Positions 7,685 through 16,069 of a stretch of 48,705 nucleotides of DNA are shown one piece after another. The number at the start of each line of letters is the position of its first letter. Position 1 is the first letter of the stretch. The notes below the pieces were generated by a model. It was not told the origin of the DNA. It saw only the letters and a program-made list of their open reading frames with translations, and made no database searches. Source of the stretch: Myxococcales bacterium (lineage in GTDB: Bacteria > Myxococcota_A > Polyangia > Nannocystales > Nannocystaceae); NCBI GenBank assembly GCA_014240065.1, contig JAAZXR010000016.1, positions 28,229-76,933 on the forward strand. Reading direction: 5' to 3'. Both the position numbers and the translations under genes were made by a program.

Positions 7685-9925
7685 ATGTCCGAAGACATGG
7701 AACCTTCAACGAGCGCCGGGGCGGGGCCGTCATCCGCCGCCTCGTCGAGCGAGCCCGCCAAGACATCTAGCATCGCAGGAGAATTTTCGGGCGGTCTCGC
7801 GGCGACGATCGTCGCGCTCCCGTCGTGCATCGCCTACGGGCTCATCGCGTTCGCGCCGCTCGGGGAGCATTTCACCGACAAGGGCATTCAAGCCGGGCTC
7901 TTCGGTTTAATCATCGCGGGTCTGCTCGCCGCGATTCTTGGAGCACCCGCGGTGATCACGGAGCCTCGCGCTCCGCTCGCCCTGGTCCTCGCCGCGGTCA
8001 CCGCCCACCTCATGGGTGAGGAGCTGCCCCCCGATCAGATTCTTATCCTCGCCTTGCTGGTCGTGTTCATGGCGGGGGCGCTGCAGGTCATCTTCGCCAT
8101 GCTCAGGCTTGGCACCCTGGTCAAATTCATCTCCTACCCGGTCATCGCGGGCTTCTTGAACGGCGCCGCGGTCCTCATCGTCGGCACTCAGGTCTGGAAC
8201 CTCATGGGCGTGGCGCCCCACCCCGCCGACCTCTTCGGTGAATTACGTCCGCTCGCGACCGTCGTGGGGCTCACCACAGCCGTGGTGATGTGGAACGGGA
8301 AGAAAATCACCACCAAGCTTCACGGGAGCATCCTCGGGTTACTGGCGGGTTCGGCCGTGCACTACGCCCTGAGCTTCGGGCTCGGCGAGGCGTACGTGGG
8401 CGCCGTGGTCGGCGAGATCCCCTCTGGGCTCCCCACCCCACATTACGCCGCCGACATGCTGCGAGCCGAGGCCTTCTTCAGCTACGCCCCCTTCCTCTTC
8501 GTCGCTTCGTTCTCACTCGCGATCCTCGGATCTATCGAGTCGCTCATGACCTCGGTGGCGATGCAGAGCCAGACGGGAGCACGCGCCAACGCGAACCGCG
8601 AGCTCCTTGGCCAGGGCCTCGGCGGGATGGCGGCTTCGGCCTTCGGAGGCATGTCAGCCGCCGCGGCCATCGGTCCGAGCCAAGCCAACTACGGCGCTGG
8701 TGGGCGGGGGAAGCTCTCGGGGGTCTTCTCGAGCCTCATCATGCTCGCGGTCTACCTCGCGCTCGGCAGCTTCGTGGGATACCTCCCCAAGGCGGCGCTG
8801 TCTGGGATTCTGCTCGTCATCGCCGCCCACATGTTCGACGTCTGGTCGCTGCAGCTGTTCAAGCGGATGGCGACGCCGAGGAGCCTGCTGCAACAGCCCC
8901 AGCTTTGGCAGAGCGGCGTGGTGATCATCTTGGTCATGGTCGTCACCATCGTCAGCGGCCTGGTGGCCGCCGTCGCGGTCGGCGTGGGCGTCTCTATCCT
9001 CATGTTCGTCGTCACCATGAGCCGCTCCGTCATCCGGCGGCTCCATGACGCCACCCACGTGCACTCCAAGCGGCAGCGGAGCGAACGCCTCATGCAATTT
9101 CTGGAGGGCCACGGGGACAAAATCGCGATCCTCGAACTAGAGGGCGCGATGTTCTTTGGGAGCGCGGACCACCTCGCCAATGAGATCGGTCGGCTCGCCG
9201 ACGGCGGGGCGCGCTACGTGATCTTGGATATGAAGCGGGTGAAAGACCTCGATATCACCACCGCCCGTCTGCTCAAACAGACATGCATCACCCTGCAAGC
9301 GAGCGGCCGCATGCTCGGACTCAGCTACCTCGAGGTCGATGGCCCGCTGGCCCTCGCGATGCGGGAGGCGGGGCTGTTCGAGATCATGGACGATCAGCTC
9401 CTGTTCCCCGACACCGACATGGCGCTAGAGTTCTTCGAGGAGCGCGTGATCTCCGAATTTGGCGGTGAAGGTGCGGAGCACAAACGGGTGGAGCTGCGTG
9501 ACATTCCTATCTTACAGGGGCTGAGCGACGCGGAGCTCGCTGACTTCGAGGAGCGCGTGACACGGTCCGAGTTCGACCCCGGAGCGCCCCTGTTCGAAGA
9601 GGGCGACGACGACCGTGAGCTGTTCCTCATCACGGACGGATCGGCGGATGTGGTCATCACCCTTGAAGGCGGTCGCACCAAGCGCTTGATGACCTTCAGC
9701 GCAGGCACGGTGATCGGCGAGATGGCCTTGCTCGAAGGGCAGCCCCGTTCGGCGACAGTGCTCGCGCGAGACCGTGTGGAATGCTACCGGCTCTCGCTCG
9801 ACGTGTTTGAGGCGCTTCAGACCAACCGACCTCGCATCGCGGTCGTGCTGCTGAGTAACCTCGCGCGGCTGCTGTCGGGTCGCGTTCGGACGGCGAACTC
9901 GATGATTCGCGAGCTCGAGGGGTAG
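7685..9925 (+). CDS. SulP-family anion transporter fused to STAS and cyclic-nucleotide-binding domains
   Basis: The 746-residue protein has three parts. Residues about 30-440 form the SLC26/SulP transmembrane core (start FSGGLAATIVALPSCIAYG, later GFLNGAAVLI and the MAASAFGGMSAAAAIGPS segment). Residues about 465-590 are a STAS domain (VILDMKRVKDLDITTARLL). Residues about 600-720 are a cyclic-nucleotide-binding domain whose phosphate cassette GEMALLEGQPRSATV keeps the Glu and Arg that contact cAMP or cGMP. SulP proteins move sulfate, bicarbonate or other anions; the substrate cannot be told here. The CNBD suggests gating by a cyclic nucleotide. A GTG at 7682 directly precedes the ATG chosen at 7685. 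It stands alone, divergent from the DUF4331 operon. Confidence 0.92.
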   Translation: MSEDMEPSTSAGAGPSSAASSSEPAKTSSIAGEFSGGLAATIVALPSCIAYGLIAFAPLGEHFTDKGIQAGLFGLIIAGLLAAILGAPAVITEPRAPLALVLAAVTAHLMGEELPPDQILILALLVVFMAGALQVIFAMLRLGTLVKFISYPVIAGFLNGAAVLIVGTQVWNLMGVAPHPADLFGELRPLATVVGLTTAVVMWNGKKITTKLHGSILGLLAGSAVHYALSFGLGEAYVGAVVGEIPSGLPTPHYAADMLRAEAFFSYAPFLFVASFSLAILGSIESLMTSVAMQSQTGARANANRELLGQGLGGMAASAFGGMSAAAAIGPSQANYGAGGRGKLSGVFSSLIMLAVYLALGSFVGYLPKAALSGILLVIAAHMFDVWSLQLFKRMATPRSLLQQPQLWQSGVVIILVMVVTIVSGLVAAVAVGVGVSILMFVVTMSRSVIRRLHDATHVHSKRQRSERLMQFLEGHGDKIAILELEGAMFFGSADHLANEIGRLADGGARYVILDMKRVKDLDITTARLLKQTCITLQASGRMLGLSYLEVDGPLALAMREAGLFEIMDDQLLFPDTDMALEFFEERVISEFGGEGAEHKRVELRDIPILQGLSDAELADFEERVTRSEFDPGAPLFEEGDDDRELFLITDGSADVVITLEGGRTKRLMTFSAGTVIGEMALLEGQPRSATVLARDRVECYRLSLDVFEALQTNRPRIAVVLLSNLARLLSGRVRTANSMIRELEG

Positions 9926-10309
9926 GTGGCGCTCCCCGCTCGCGTCCCGTAGTGATCCAGGCGACGGCGGCGCGCGTACCTACTGCCGCCATGAGCGCCC
10001 GACCTCTCCCAATGTACCCCCACCGCCTCGCACATCCAAACGCAGGCGACCCGGAGAGGAATCAGCCGAGACCTCGAGCCCGGAGATTGCTCGCACCTCA
10101 CCCCCCTCCCATCCGCTGCGGGTGTCGCTGGCTACCTCGAGGCTGCGCAGTGTCCGATCCCATCATGCGCAGGTCAGGTTGCGTTCGAGTGTTGATCTCG
10201 TAGGACACGGTCATGGAACGGAGAGTCCGAAGTCGGCGCGGACCAAGTCGATGGCAGGAGCGCTGTGGGTGCGCTCCGCGATCCTCGACGAGCCCCCACG
10301 GAGCCGGCG
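9926..10309. other. Intergenic stretch, nothing recognised
   Basis: These 384 bases lie between the 3' ends of the SulP gene and the convergent pseudo-trypsin gene. Short open frames in it have no domain, signal or ribosome site worth calling, and no strong hairpin with a T-tract or RNA gene was seen. Confidence 0.6.
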
Positions 10310-11578
10310 TTAGAAACTCACGGTCACCAAGAGCCAGTGCAATGATCGGGAGGGATCCGGGAGCGCGACACCCGAGCGGTAGCTCAAGCGCACCCCCGCC
10401 AGGCTCTTGAGGGGTCCCTTGCCCAGCGCCGCGATGTCCATCCCCAACATCACCATGCCGCCGTAGCGCTGCCAGTAGGTCGTCGACTGGTCGACCTTGA
10501 TGTTACACGGCTGTCCGACGACGCACTCGGGATCGAGCGTGAGCGTGGTGCGCTTGGTACGATTGAGCTCGATGTCGAGGGCGCCCCCAGCCACCACCCC
10601 CACGCGCATCAGGCTCGCCCGCGGCCCGAACAGGTGGCCTACCGTCAAGGCCAGCGGGAACCTGCGGCGGCGATTGCGGGTCTCGAGGTACGTGGGGTCG
10701 TCTTTCAGGCTGGAGTCGCGGAAGGTCTGCCAAAACCCCTCGAGGGCGAGGTCCCAGCGACGATCGATGATGAGGTCGAGCCTCCCCGTGATCGGGGACA
10801 AAAACTCCAAATCGTTGTCCATGACGCGACCAAAGCCGACGCCAACGGACCATCGAACCTCTGGGCGGGCCTCCTCCTGTTCTTGGACGCGCACGGAGCT
10901 GATGATCGCCTCCGGTGACACCAGCCGGGCCGCCCCCGGCCCGGTCACGTTGATCACAAAGCCGAGACAGCGCCCGTCATCATCCACCGCCATGGCGCCC
11001 TCGAATCGGCGCGGGAGCGGCGTCGTCACCACCGCGCCCTTCTCGCTGCTCTGCACGAGGGACACCGGGATCTCCAAGATCTGGGTGCTGCCGAGGAAGC
11101 TGTCCACCCCCACCATCGTCGCTGAGGACATGGTCCCACCCTCCATCCCCTCGCAGGGGCGGTAGTCCTCGATGGGCTCGGCGAGGTCGATCACCGCGAC
11201 CGAGGAATCGTCGGGGACCAGCACGAGCTTGCCGGTGTACGCCACTCCCGACGAGCTAAAGATCTTCCAACGCTGCTGAAGCGCCGAGGAGGTCAGCTTC
11301 TTCGCGAGCCTTGTCGGCGCGGTCACGTCGCCCGAGGTGACCGCCAGCGCGATAGACAGCCCCCGGGTAGAGACGACGACTCGCGTGGGCGAGATGGCCA
11401 TCCCCGTCGCGATCTTGACCCCGTCCACGACCTCCGAGTGGCTCCCCTCCGACGTCAAGAGGACCATCGGGGAGCGAAAATCTCCCGACGACGCGAGCTC
11501 CGCCGCGGGGCCCTTCGGCTTCGCGTCGCCCCGAGCGACGGTGAGCGCGAGCAGAACGGCGGATACGAGCGACGGCAT
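10310..11578 (-). CDS. Secreted protein: degenerate trypsin-like domain plus C-terminal barrel-like region
   Basis: The 422-residue product has a short signal peptide (cleavage near ARGDA). Residues about 35-230 follow the layout of trypsin/HtrA proteases, but the three catalytic positions are replaced: the His site reads RVVVSTRGLS, the Asp-site strand reads DSSVAVIDLAEP, and the GNSGGP site reads FEGAMAVDDDGRCLGF. So it should be a non-catalytic pseudo-protease. From about residue 240 the sequence alternates polar and hydrophobic residues in beta-strand style (VRWSVGVGFGRV, RLDLIIDRRWDLALEGFW) and ends LLVTVSF, with the terminal Phe typical of outer-membrane barrels. A GTG at 11579-11581 directly precedes the chosen ATG. 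The start region sits next to a 21-bp inverted repeat. Function unknown. Confidence 0.75.
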   Translation of the reverse strand: MPSLVSAVLLALTVARGDAKPKGPAAELASSGDFRSPMVLLTSEGSHSEVVDGVKIATGMAISPTRVVVSTRGLSIALAVTSGDVTAPTRLAKKLTSSALQQRWKIFSSSGVAYTGKLVLVPDDSSVAVIDLAEPIEDYRPCEGMEGGTMSSATMVGVDSFLGSTQILEIPVSLVQSSEKGAVVTTPLPRRFEGAMAVDDDGRCLGFVINVTGPGAARLVSPEAIISSVRVQEQEEARPEVRWSVGVGFGRVMDNDLEFLSPITGRLDLIIDRRWDLALEGFWQTFRDSSLKDDPTYLETRNRRRRFPLALTVGHLFGPRASLMRVGVVAGGALDIELNRTKRTTLTLDPECVVGQPCNIKVDQSTTYWQRYGGMVMLGMDIAALGKGPLKSLAGVRLSYRSGVALPDPSRSLHWLLVTVSF

Positions 11579-11584
11579 CACGGA

Positions 11585-11630
11585 CAGCCTACCATCGAAT
11601 GCATGCGCCCATGCATTCGATGGTAGGCTG
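11585..11630 (-). repeat. Perfect 21-bp inverted repeat with 4-base loop
   Basis: The arms are 11585-11605 and 11610-11630 (outer ends CAGCCTACC / GGTAGGCTG), separated by CGCC. The outer end is seven bases from the ATG at 11578 and would place the ribosome-binding region inside or beside a very stable RNA hairpin. It also lies 52 bases beyond the stop of the upstream sulfatase-like gene, so it may act as a terminator or attenuator, although no T-tract follows. Confidence 0.9.
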
Positions 11631-11633
11631 ATA

Positions 11634-11648
11634 GTGTCACTGTGACAC
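11634..11648. promoter_or_regulatory. Palindrome GTGTCAC-T-GTGACAC, operator-like
   Basis: A perfect 7+1+7 palindrome lies 55-70 bases upstream of the pseudo-trypsin gene start, directly beyond the 21-bp inverted repeat. Its size and symmetry fit a dimeric regulator site. No regulator gene sits next to it, so this is a suggestion only. Confidence 0.45.
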
Positions 11649-11681
11649 GCGGTCCCCCTCGGCCTCTTCCGTTCGCCGGAC

Positions 11682-13871
11682 TCAGGGCCGATAGGACCAC
11701 GATGTCATGAGGGGGCCCGCGCGCAAATACTCCTGGACCGCGTCAACATATCGACGGAGTTCGACGCCCTGGGCCGCTTCTTCTGAACTGCGCTCCGGGT
11801 GTGCATAGTCTGTCATCACAACCACGTTGTCTCTTCGACTGTGCACAAACTTGGCGGTGGCATCGAAGGCCCCCACCAACTCCATAGCCAGACTCCCATC
11901 GTAGTTGTAGCGCCATGCATCGCTAAATAACATCCTCGCGTCGCCGAGGTCCGTCAGCAACGACCGGCCATCAAGATAGTCCGGCATCGGCGTCTGCGTC
12001 AGTGCTAAGACGGTCGGGACGATGTCCACGGTACTCACGGGTGCAGCAACCCGCGTCGCCGGTATTCCCTCGCCCCCCACGATAAGGGGGACATGGATCT
12101 CGTCGTCGCTGAGGCTAAATCCGTGCATGCGGTTGTTCGCAAACAAGCTCTCACCATGATCCGCGGTTACGATATAGGCAGCGCCGGGGGCTCGCGCCAA
12201 CGCGCCCTCAAGCAGCCGGTCAATCTGTTCATCCACGAAGTGGATCTCGTGGTCGTACTCTGCCACCAGCCCCTCGCCGAAGCTTGGAGTGTTTGGGTGC
12301 TTCGTCGACGGGACATGGGGACCAAACAAATGAACCCACATGAACCACGGCGACCCCTGCGGAAGCTCCGACAACGTCGCTAGCGCGAGATCAACCACGG
12401 CATCGTCCGAGTCATCCGTCCCCTCGATCTGGTCGCCCTCCACGAACACATCAAAACCTGCGGCCACCCCCGTCGCACGGTCAAGAATTTCCGAGAAGTG
12501 GTCATCTACAACCGCCGCCGTGCTCATCCCCCTCCGTTGAAGCCACCACGAGATGGGAGGTGGATTGACTTTCGTTGGCAGCATGTGCACTTGGATGGCT
12601 CGCTCTCCTGCTTTTCGAGTCACTCGCCCAGTTGTACCAAGCTCTCGCCATTTCCCCTTCGGCGGACTGCGCCTTGACGTCGCGTTGGGAGTCATCGGTG
12701 CGAGACTGACCCCCTGATCGGTCGTCGTCTCCAAGTATCGCTCCCATCGCAAGCGGCGCGCGAAAACCCCTCGCAGGAGCGCCGGGATCGCGATGCTCGT
12801 CGAGCTCCCCGCCGTATAGGCGCGCTCAAACACCATGCCCTTCGAAGCTCTCTCGTCTAGCGCCGGGCTCGTCCGCTTCGAGTATCCGTAGAGGCTAAGG
12901 TGGTCGGCGCGCAACGTCTCCACCGTGATGAGCAACACGCTCCGCGGCGCCGGCACGCTGGCGAGAGGGACGCGCGCTGGGTCGACCACTCGGGGGATCA
13001 AATCCTCGCCCGTACAGTCCTGGTCAACACCATCACCCGGTATCTCCTTCGCGCCCGGAACACGCTCTCCATCCCACGGGGCGCAGTCACCTCCCCAGAG
13101 CGCACCTGAGACGCCATCTCCATCCACATCCGTCAGGCCACGCAACGAGGCCACTACCTGCGAGACCATCGGAGTGGCGAACAACGTCGGAGCCCAATGT
13201 GCAGGCGCGCCACGCATGATCCCGAAGGGCAGCAGTGAAGCGAGACCCACAACGACAAACGCGAGCGTGTCTAGGCGCGGACGTCGGCGTCCGGAGAACA
13301 ACGAGGAGAAGAAGAACCCGCACGCCGACAGACTGTATGCACGACATGTCGCGTGCGCAGCAGCGTGCTCGCGCGGAAAAAATGACCGATCCACCAACAC
13401 GGCCGCGACCGCACCCACCATCAGCACCCACCACACCCACCGCGCGTGAGGTTTTTCCTCAGACGCTGAAGGACCATCACCCGCTGCGGGACGCCGGCCA
13501 AAGGTCCACATGAGGCCGAAGAAACCCACTCCCGCGGCCATGCTCGCGGCGAGCCCGAGCAACGCGAGATCGTGATGTCGAGAGCCCAGTTTCGCGAAGA
13601 CTCCCAGGTCGGAAGCCAACCATCCCGCGTATCCCAAGGACATGAAGAACCAACACCACCCCACGCGCCGTATCCTCATCAGCGACGGTCCCTGGAGCAG
13701 CGCGATCCACGTGACCGCCAGCAACACCCCACCAGCGCAACCCAGTCCGACGACTGCGGACCACGCCTGCCACGGCCCCCCTCCACTGAGCAGGAAGTCG
13801 GTTAAGCAACACACCAGTCCTGCTCCCCCAAACGCCGTCACGAACCCGGCTGCATCACGCTCCTGGCTCAT
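11682..13871 (-). CDS. Membrane sulfatase/phosphotransferase-fold enzyme with MopE-like calcium segment
   Basis: The 729-residue protein has about six transmembrane segments (to residue 218), then a MopE-like segment at 248-291 (DVDGDG, GGDCAPWDG, PGAKEIPGDGVDQDC) that probably binds calcium, then an alkaline-phosphatase-superfamily domain from about 308. That domain shows LLITVETLRADHLSLYGY (metal-binding start) and IVTADHGESL. The nucleophile region reads GSSTSIAIPALLRG: the usual sulfatase C/S-x-P-x-R signature is missing and Thr-358 takes the nucleophile position, as in LTA synthase and phosphoethanolamine transferases. So a phosphotransferase acting outside the inner membrane is at least as likely as a sulfatase. 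Start ATG at 13871 has GGAAGAA just upstream. It reads on the same strand as the ECF sigma pair further upstream. Confidence 0.82.
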   Translation of the reverse strand: MSQERDAAGFVTAFGGAGLVCCLTDFLLSGGGPWQAWSAVVGLGCAGGVLLAVTWIALLQGPSLMRIRRVGWCWFFMSLGYAGWLASDLGVFAKLGSRHHDLALLGLAASMAAGVGFFGLMWTFGRRPAAGDGPSASEEKPHARWVWWVLMVGAVAAVLVDRSFFPREHAAAHATCRAYSLSACGFFFSSLFSGRRRPRLDTLAFVVVGLASLLPFGIMRGAPAHWAPTLFATPMVSQVVASLRGLTDVDGDGVSGALWGGDCAPWDGERVPGAKEIPGDGVDQDCTGEDLIPRVVDPARVPLASVPAPRSVLLITVETLRADHLSLYGYSKRTSPALDERASKGMVFERAYTAGSSTSIAIPALLRGVFARRLRWERYLETTTDQGVSLAPMTPNATSRRSPPKGKWRELGTTGRVTRKAGERAIQVHMLPTKVNPPPISWWLQRRGMSTAAVVDDHFSEILDRATGVAAGFDVFVEGDQIEGTDDSDDAVVDLALATLSELPQGSPWFMWVHLFGPHVPSTKHPNTPSFGEGLVAEYDHEIHFVDEQIDRLLEGALARAPGAAYIVTADHGESLFANNRMHGFSLSDDEIHVPLIVGGEGIPATRVAAPVSTVDIVPTVLALTQTPMPDYLDGRSLLTDLGDARMLFSDAWRYNYDGSLAMELVGAFDATAKFVHSRRDNVVVMTDYAHPERSSEEAAQGVELRRYVDAVQEYLRAGPLMTSWSYRP

Positions 13872-13973
13872 GAGTTCTTCCGAGTTTCTAGTGCGGAGAT
13901 CGCCACCTCGAGAGCCTACACGATATCATTGGGATCCGCATGTGATGCTATTGAGGGGAGGTGACATAGGGAT

Positions 13974-13994
13974 CCTCTTGCAGCGCTCAAGAGG
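13974..13994 (-). terminator. Hairpin downstream of the sigma-linked membrane gene
   Basis: CCTCTTG (13974-13980) and CAAGAGG (13988-13994) form a 7-bp stem with a 7-base loop, 57 bases beyond the stop of the gene ending at 14051. There is no T-tract, so factor-independent termination is uncertain. Confidence 0.3.
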
Positions 13995-14050
13995 CTCGAC
14001 TCTCATGTTCGAGTTCCGCTCGAGTACGGCTGCCGCCGTCATCGCCGACG

Positions 14051-15259
14051 CTACAGAAGGTTGAAGAGCGCGACACGGAGGGACAACACCACCACCGCCA
14101 CCTGGGCTGCCCGCGCGAAGAAACGCTCCGCTCGTGGGCGTGGGATCACTCGACCTCGGATCACCGCCGCGATCACCGGCACCGGTAAGAACAGCTGAAT
14201 GACGGAGGTGAAGGTGAGGAGCAGCACTCCCCAGCCCACGTCCATGACCTCGTACAAGCACCCGAGCATCACCGCCCAGTTCATGGCCACCGTGGCGAAC
14301 AACGCCCACGACTTCAGTCTCAACAACCCCCGCACGCACACGACCATCCCTGCACACGCCGACAGCGGCAGCGCTATGTGTGTGAGCACATGACCTGCCG
14401 CCCGCCAAGAATACCGCCCGATCCAACTACCATCGATACGGCCGTGGTAGCTGACAGGGATGTGGTCCAGCGCCTCTATCGCGGAGACCCCAAGCACGAG
14501 CGCGTCACCCACCGCCATCATCATGCTCGCGAGCAGGACGTTTCGAAAGGCGTTCGGTCGAAATATACTGTGTGGCGAGGCTGCATCCCGCCCCTGGGCC
14601 CCGGGTCCGAGCCAGAGAATGCTCCCCCCGAGCACGAGCGCCATGAGTCCGAATATCATCCCCCCGGCCACGCCATTGGTGAATTCCGTGAGGTACCCGT
14701 TGATCGTCAGCATGGCAAGCATCACCCAGGCGACCGCCCGGGCGAAGAGCTGGTGTGCGAGGCTCCGTTTCCAGAGCGACCAAGCCGCGACGTAAAAACA
14801 CAGTCCAAACACCATGACGAAACCGGCATAGAGGTCTACCGACGAAAAGGTATCGGACAAGAACGAGTCTAACCACCCTCCCTCGGAACGAGAACCAAAC
14901 CCAAACGTTCGGCCGAAAAAACCGTCAGAGCCGAAGAGACGACATTGAAGTTCTCTGATCCACGACTCGTCGATTTTCTTACGAGTGCACCTACGCAAGC
15001 CCGACCAGACCCACATCGAGCCTCGCACCGAAGAGAGGGTGAGCATCCCCAGACACAACGTCCCGATCGCAGCGAACACCATCGACGTCACCATGGTCCG
15101 CGTGCGGTCGCGCCGGAGCTCCCTCCAGATCCTCGTGATCCCCGATCGTCGCTCGGCGGAGGTCTGCGCCTCGAGCCCATCAAGGTCCGCGCGCGCGTCG
15201 CTCATCCACTCTTCAAAGGCCACGTCGGCGTGAAATTCCCTGAGTTCCTGATCTGTCAT
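14051..15259 (-). CDS. Polytopic membrane protein coupled to an ECF sigma factor (possible anti-sigma)
   Basis: The 402-residue protein has a hydrophilic acidic N-terminus of about 50 residues (MTDQELREFH, EEWMSDARADLDGLE) followed by roughly eight hydrophobic segments. Its ATG overlaps the sigma factor stop by four bases (ATGA), so the two should be translated together. Genes in this position usually encode anti-sigma factors, with the N-terminal part binding the sigma factor. No HxxxCxxC zinc anti-sigma motif is present, so if it is an anti-sigma it is not of the common zinc-binding type. No other domain is recognised. The role is inferred from position only. Confidence 0.78.
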   Translation of the reverse strand: MTDQELREFHADVAFEEWMSDARADLDGLEAQTSAERRSGITRIWRELRRDRTRTMVTSMVFAAIGTLCLGMLTLSSVRGSMWVWSGLRRCTRKKIDESWIRELQCRLFGSDGFFGRTFGFGSRSEGGWLDSFLSDTFSSVDLYAGFVMVFGLCFYVAAWSLWKRSLAHQLFARAVAWVMLAMLTINGYLTEFTNGVAGGMIFGLMALVLGGSILWLGPGAQGRDAASPHSIFRPNAFRNVLLASMMMAVGDALVLGVSAIEALDHIPVSYHGRIDGSWIGRYSWRAAGHVLTHIALPLSACAGMVVCVRGLLRLKSWALFATVAMNWAVMLGCLYEVMDVGWGVLLLTFTSVIQLFLPVPVIAAVIRGRVIPRPRAERFFARAAQVAVVVLSLRVALFNLL

Positions 15260-15954
15260 GGTTTCTCTCCTCCTCGCACCGCGAGACGGAGCGTCGTCTC
15301 GGCCTTCTTCACTCTTGCGCTCGCGGTCGAAACGGCGACCCCTTGCAGCGCCGCGATCTCCGTGAACGAGTGGTCGTTGAACTTGTGCAGCACAAACGCT
15401 TGGTGGAGCTCTTCTGGGAGGTCCCGGAGCCGCTCGTGGAGCCGCTGAAATGCTTGACGTTGGACCTGCGATGACTCTGGATTCGTAGGTCCACCTTCTT
15501 GCGGCAACGCTCCATGCTGGGGATTCGCCCCCAGCAGCTGCTCACGACGCGAGAGCGTGCTGCGCCAGTTTCGTCCCAGGTTGTGGGCGATGCCGTGCAG
15601 CCACGTCGACTCGGTCGCGTCCCCTCGAAAACCGTCAAACGTCTTGATGGCGACCACGAAGGTGTCATGGAGCAGGTCGTCCACCGGCGCTCCGAGCCCA
15701 AACATCCCGATGAGGTAGCGGCGCAAACGCGGGGCGTAGTCGAGATAGAGCGCCTCCACAACGCGCTTGTCGACGCCACGCGCTGCACGCCAGCGCTTGT
15801 CCACGCGCTTGTGTGGCCGCGCGACCGCCTCTCCAGTCTTGTCCTCGGGCGAGTCGGCGGGGGCGAGAGCGACGCGCATCGCCACGGAGAAGCTGTCAGA
15901 GCTCATGGTGTCTGTAGGTGTGACGGCGCCCGGCGTTTTTGCGTCCTCACTCAA
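15256..15954 (-). CDS. ECF-type RNA polymerase sigma factor
   Basis: The 232-residue protein has sigma region 2 at about 66-135 (YLDYAPRLRRYLIGMFG, DDLLHDTFVVAIKTFDGFRG, TWLHGIAHNLGRNWRS) and region 4 at about 175-225 (LPEELHQAFVLHKFNDHSFTEIA, then GVAVSTASARVKKAE). No region 1 or 3 is seen, as expected for ECF factors. A Pro/Asp/Lys-rich N-terminal extension of about 60 residues is longer than usual. The start is TTG at 15954, chosen because GGGGGAG lies five bases upstream; the first ATG (15906) has no such site. It is followed with ATGA overlap by a membrane protein that may control it. Confidence 0.93.
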   Translation of the reverse strand: MSEDAKTPGAVTPTDTMSSDSFSVAMRVALAPADSPEDKTGEAVARPHKRVDKRWRAARGVDKRVVEALYLDYAPRLRRYLIGMFGLGAPVDDLLHDTFVVAIKTFDGFRGDATESTWLHGIAHNLGRNWRSTLSRREQLLGANPQHGALPQEGGPTNPESSQVQRQAFQRLHERLRDLPEELHQAFVLHKFNDHSFTEIAALQGVAVSTASARVKKAETTLRLAVRGGEKP

Positions 15955-16069
15955 ATAAAACTCCCCCGCCCGCGCGAACGCCGCCTGCCCTCCCGGCTCG
16001 CGTGCCCTCCGTGCGCTGAATCCAGCAGCGAACGTCGTCCCCGCTCCCGCGCTCCACCGCTCCCAACGC

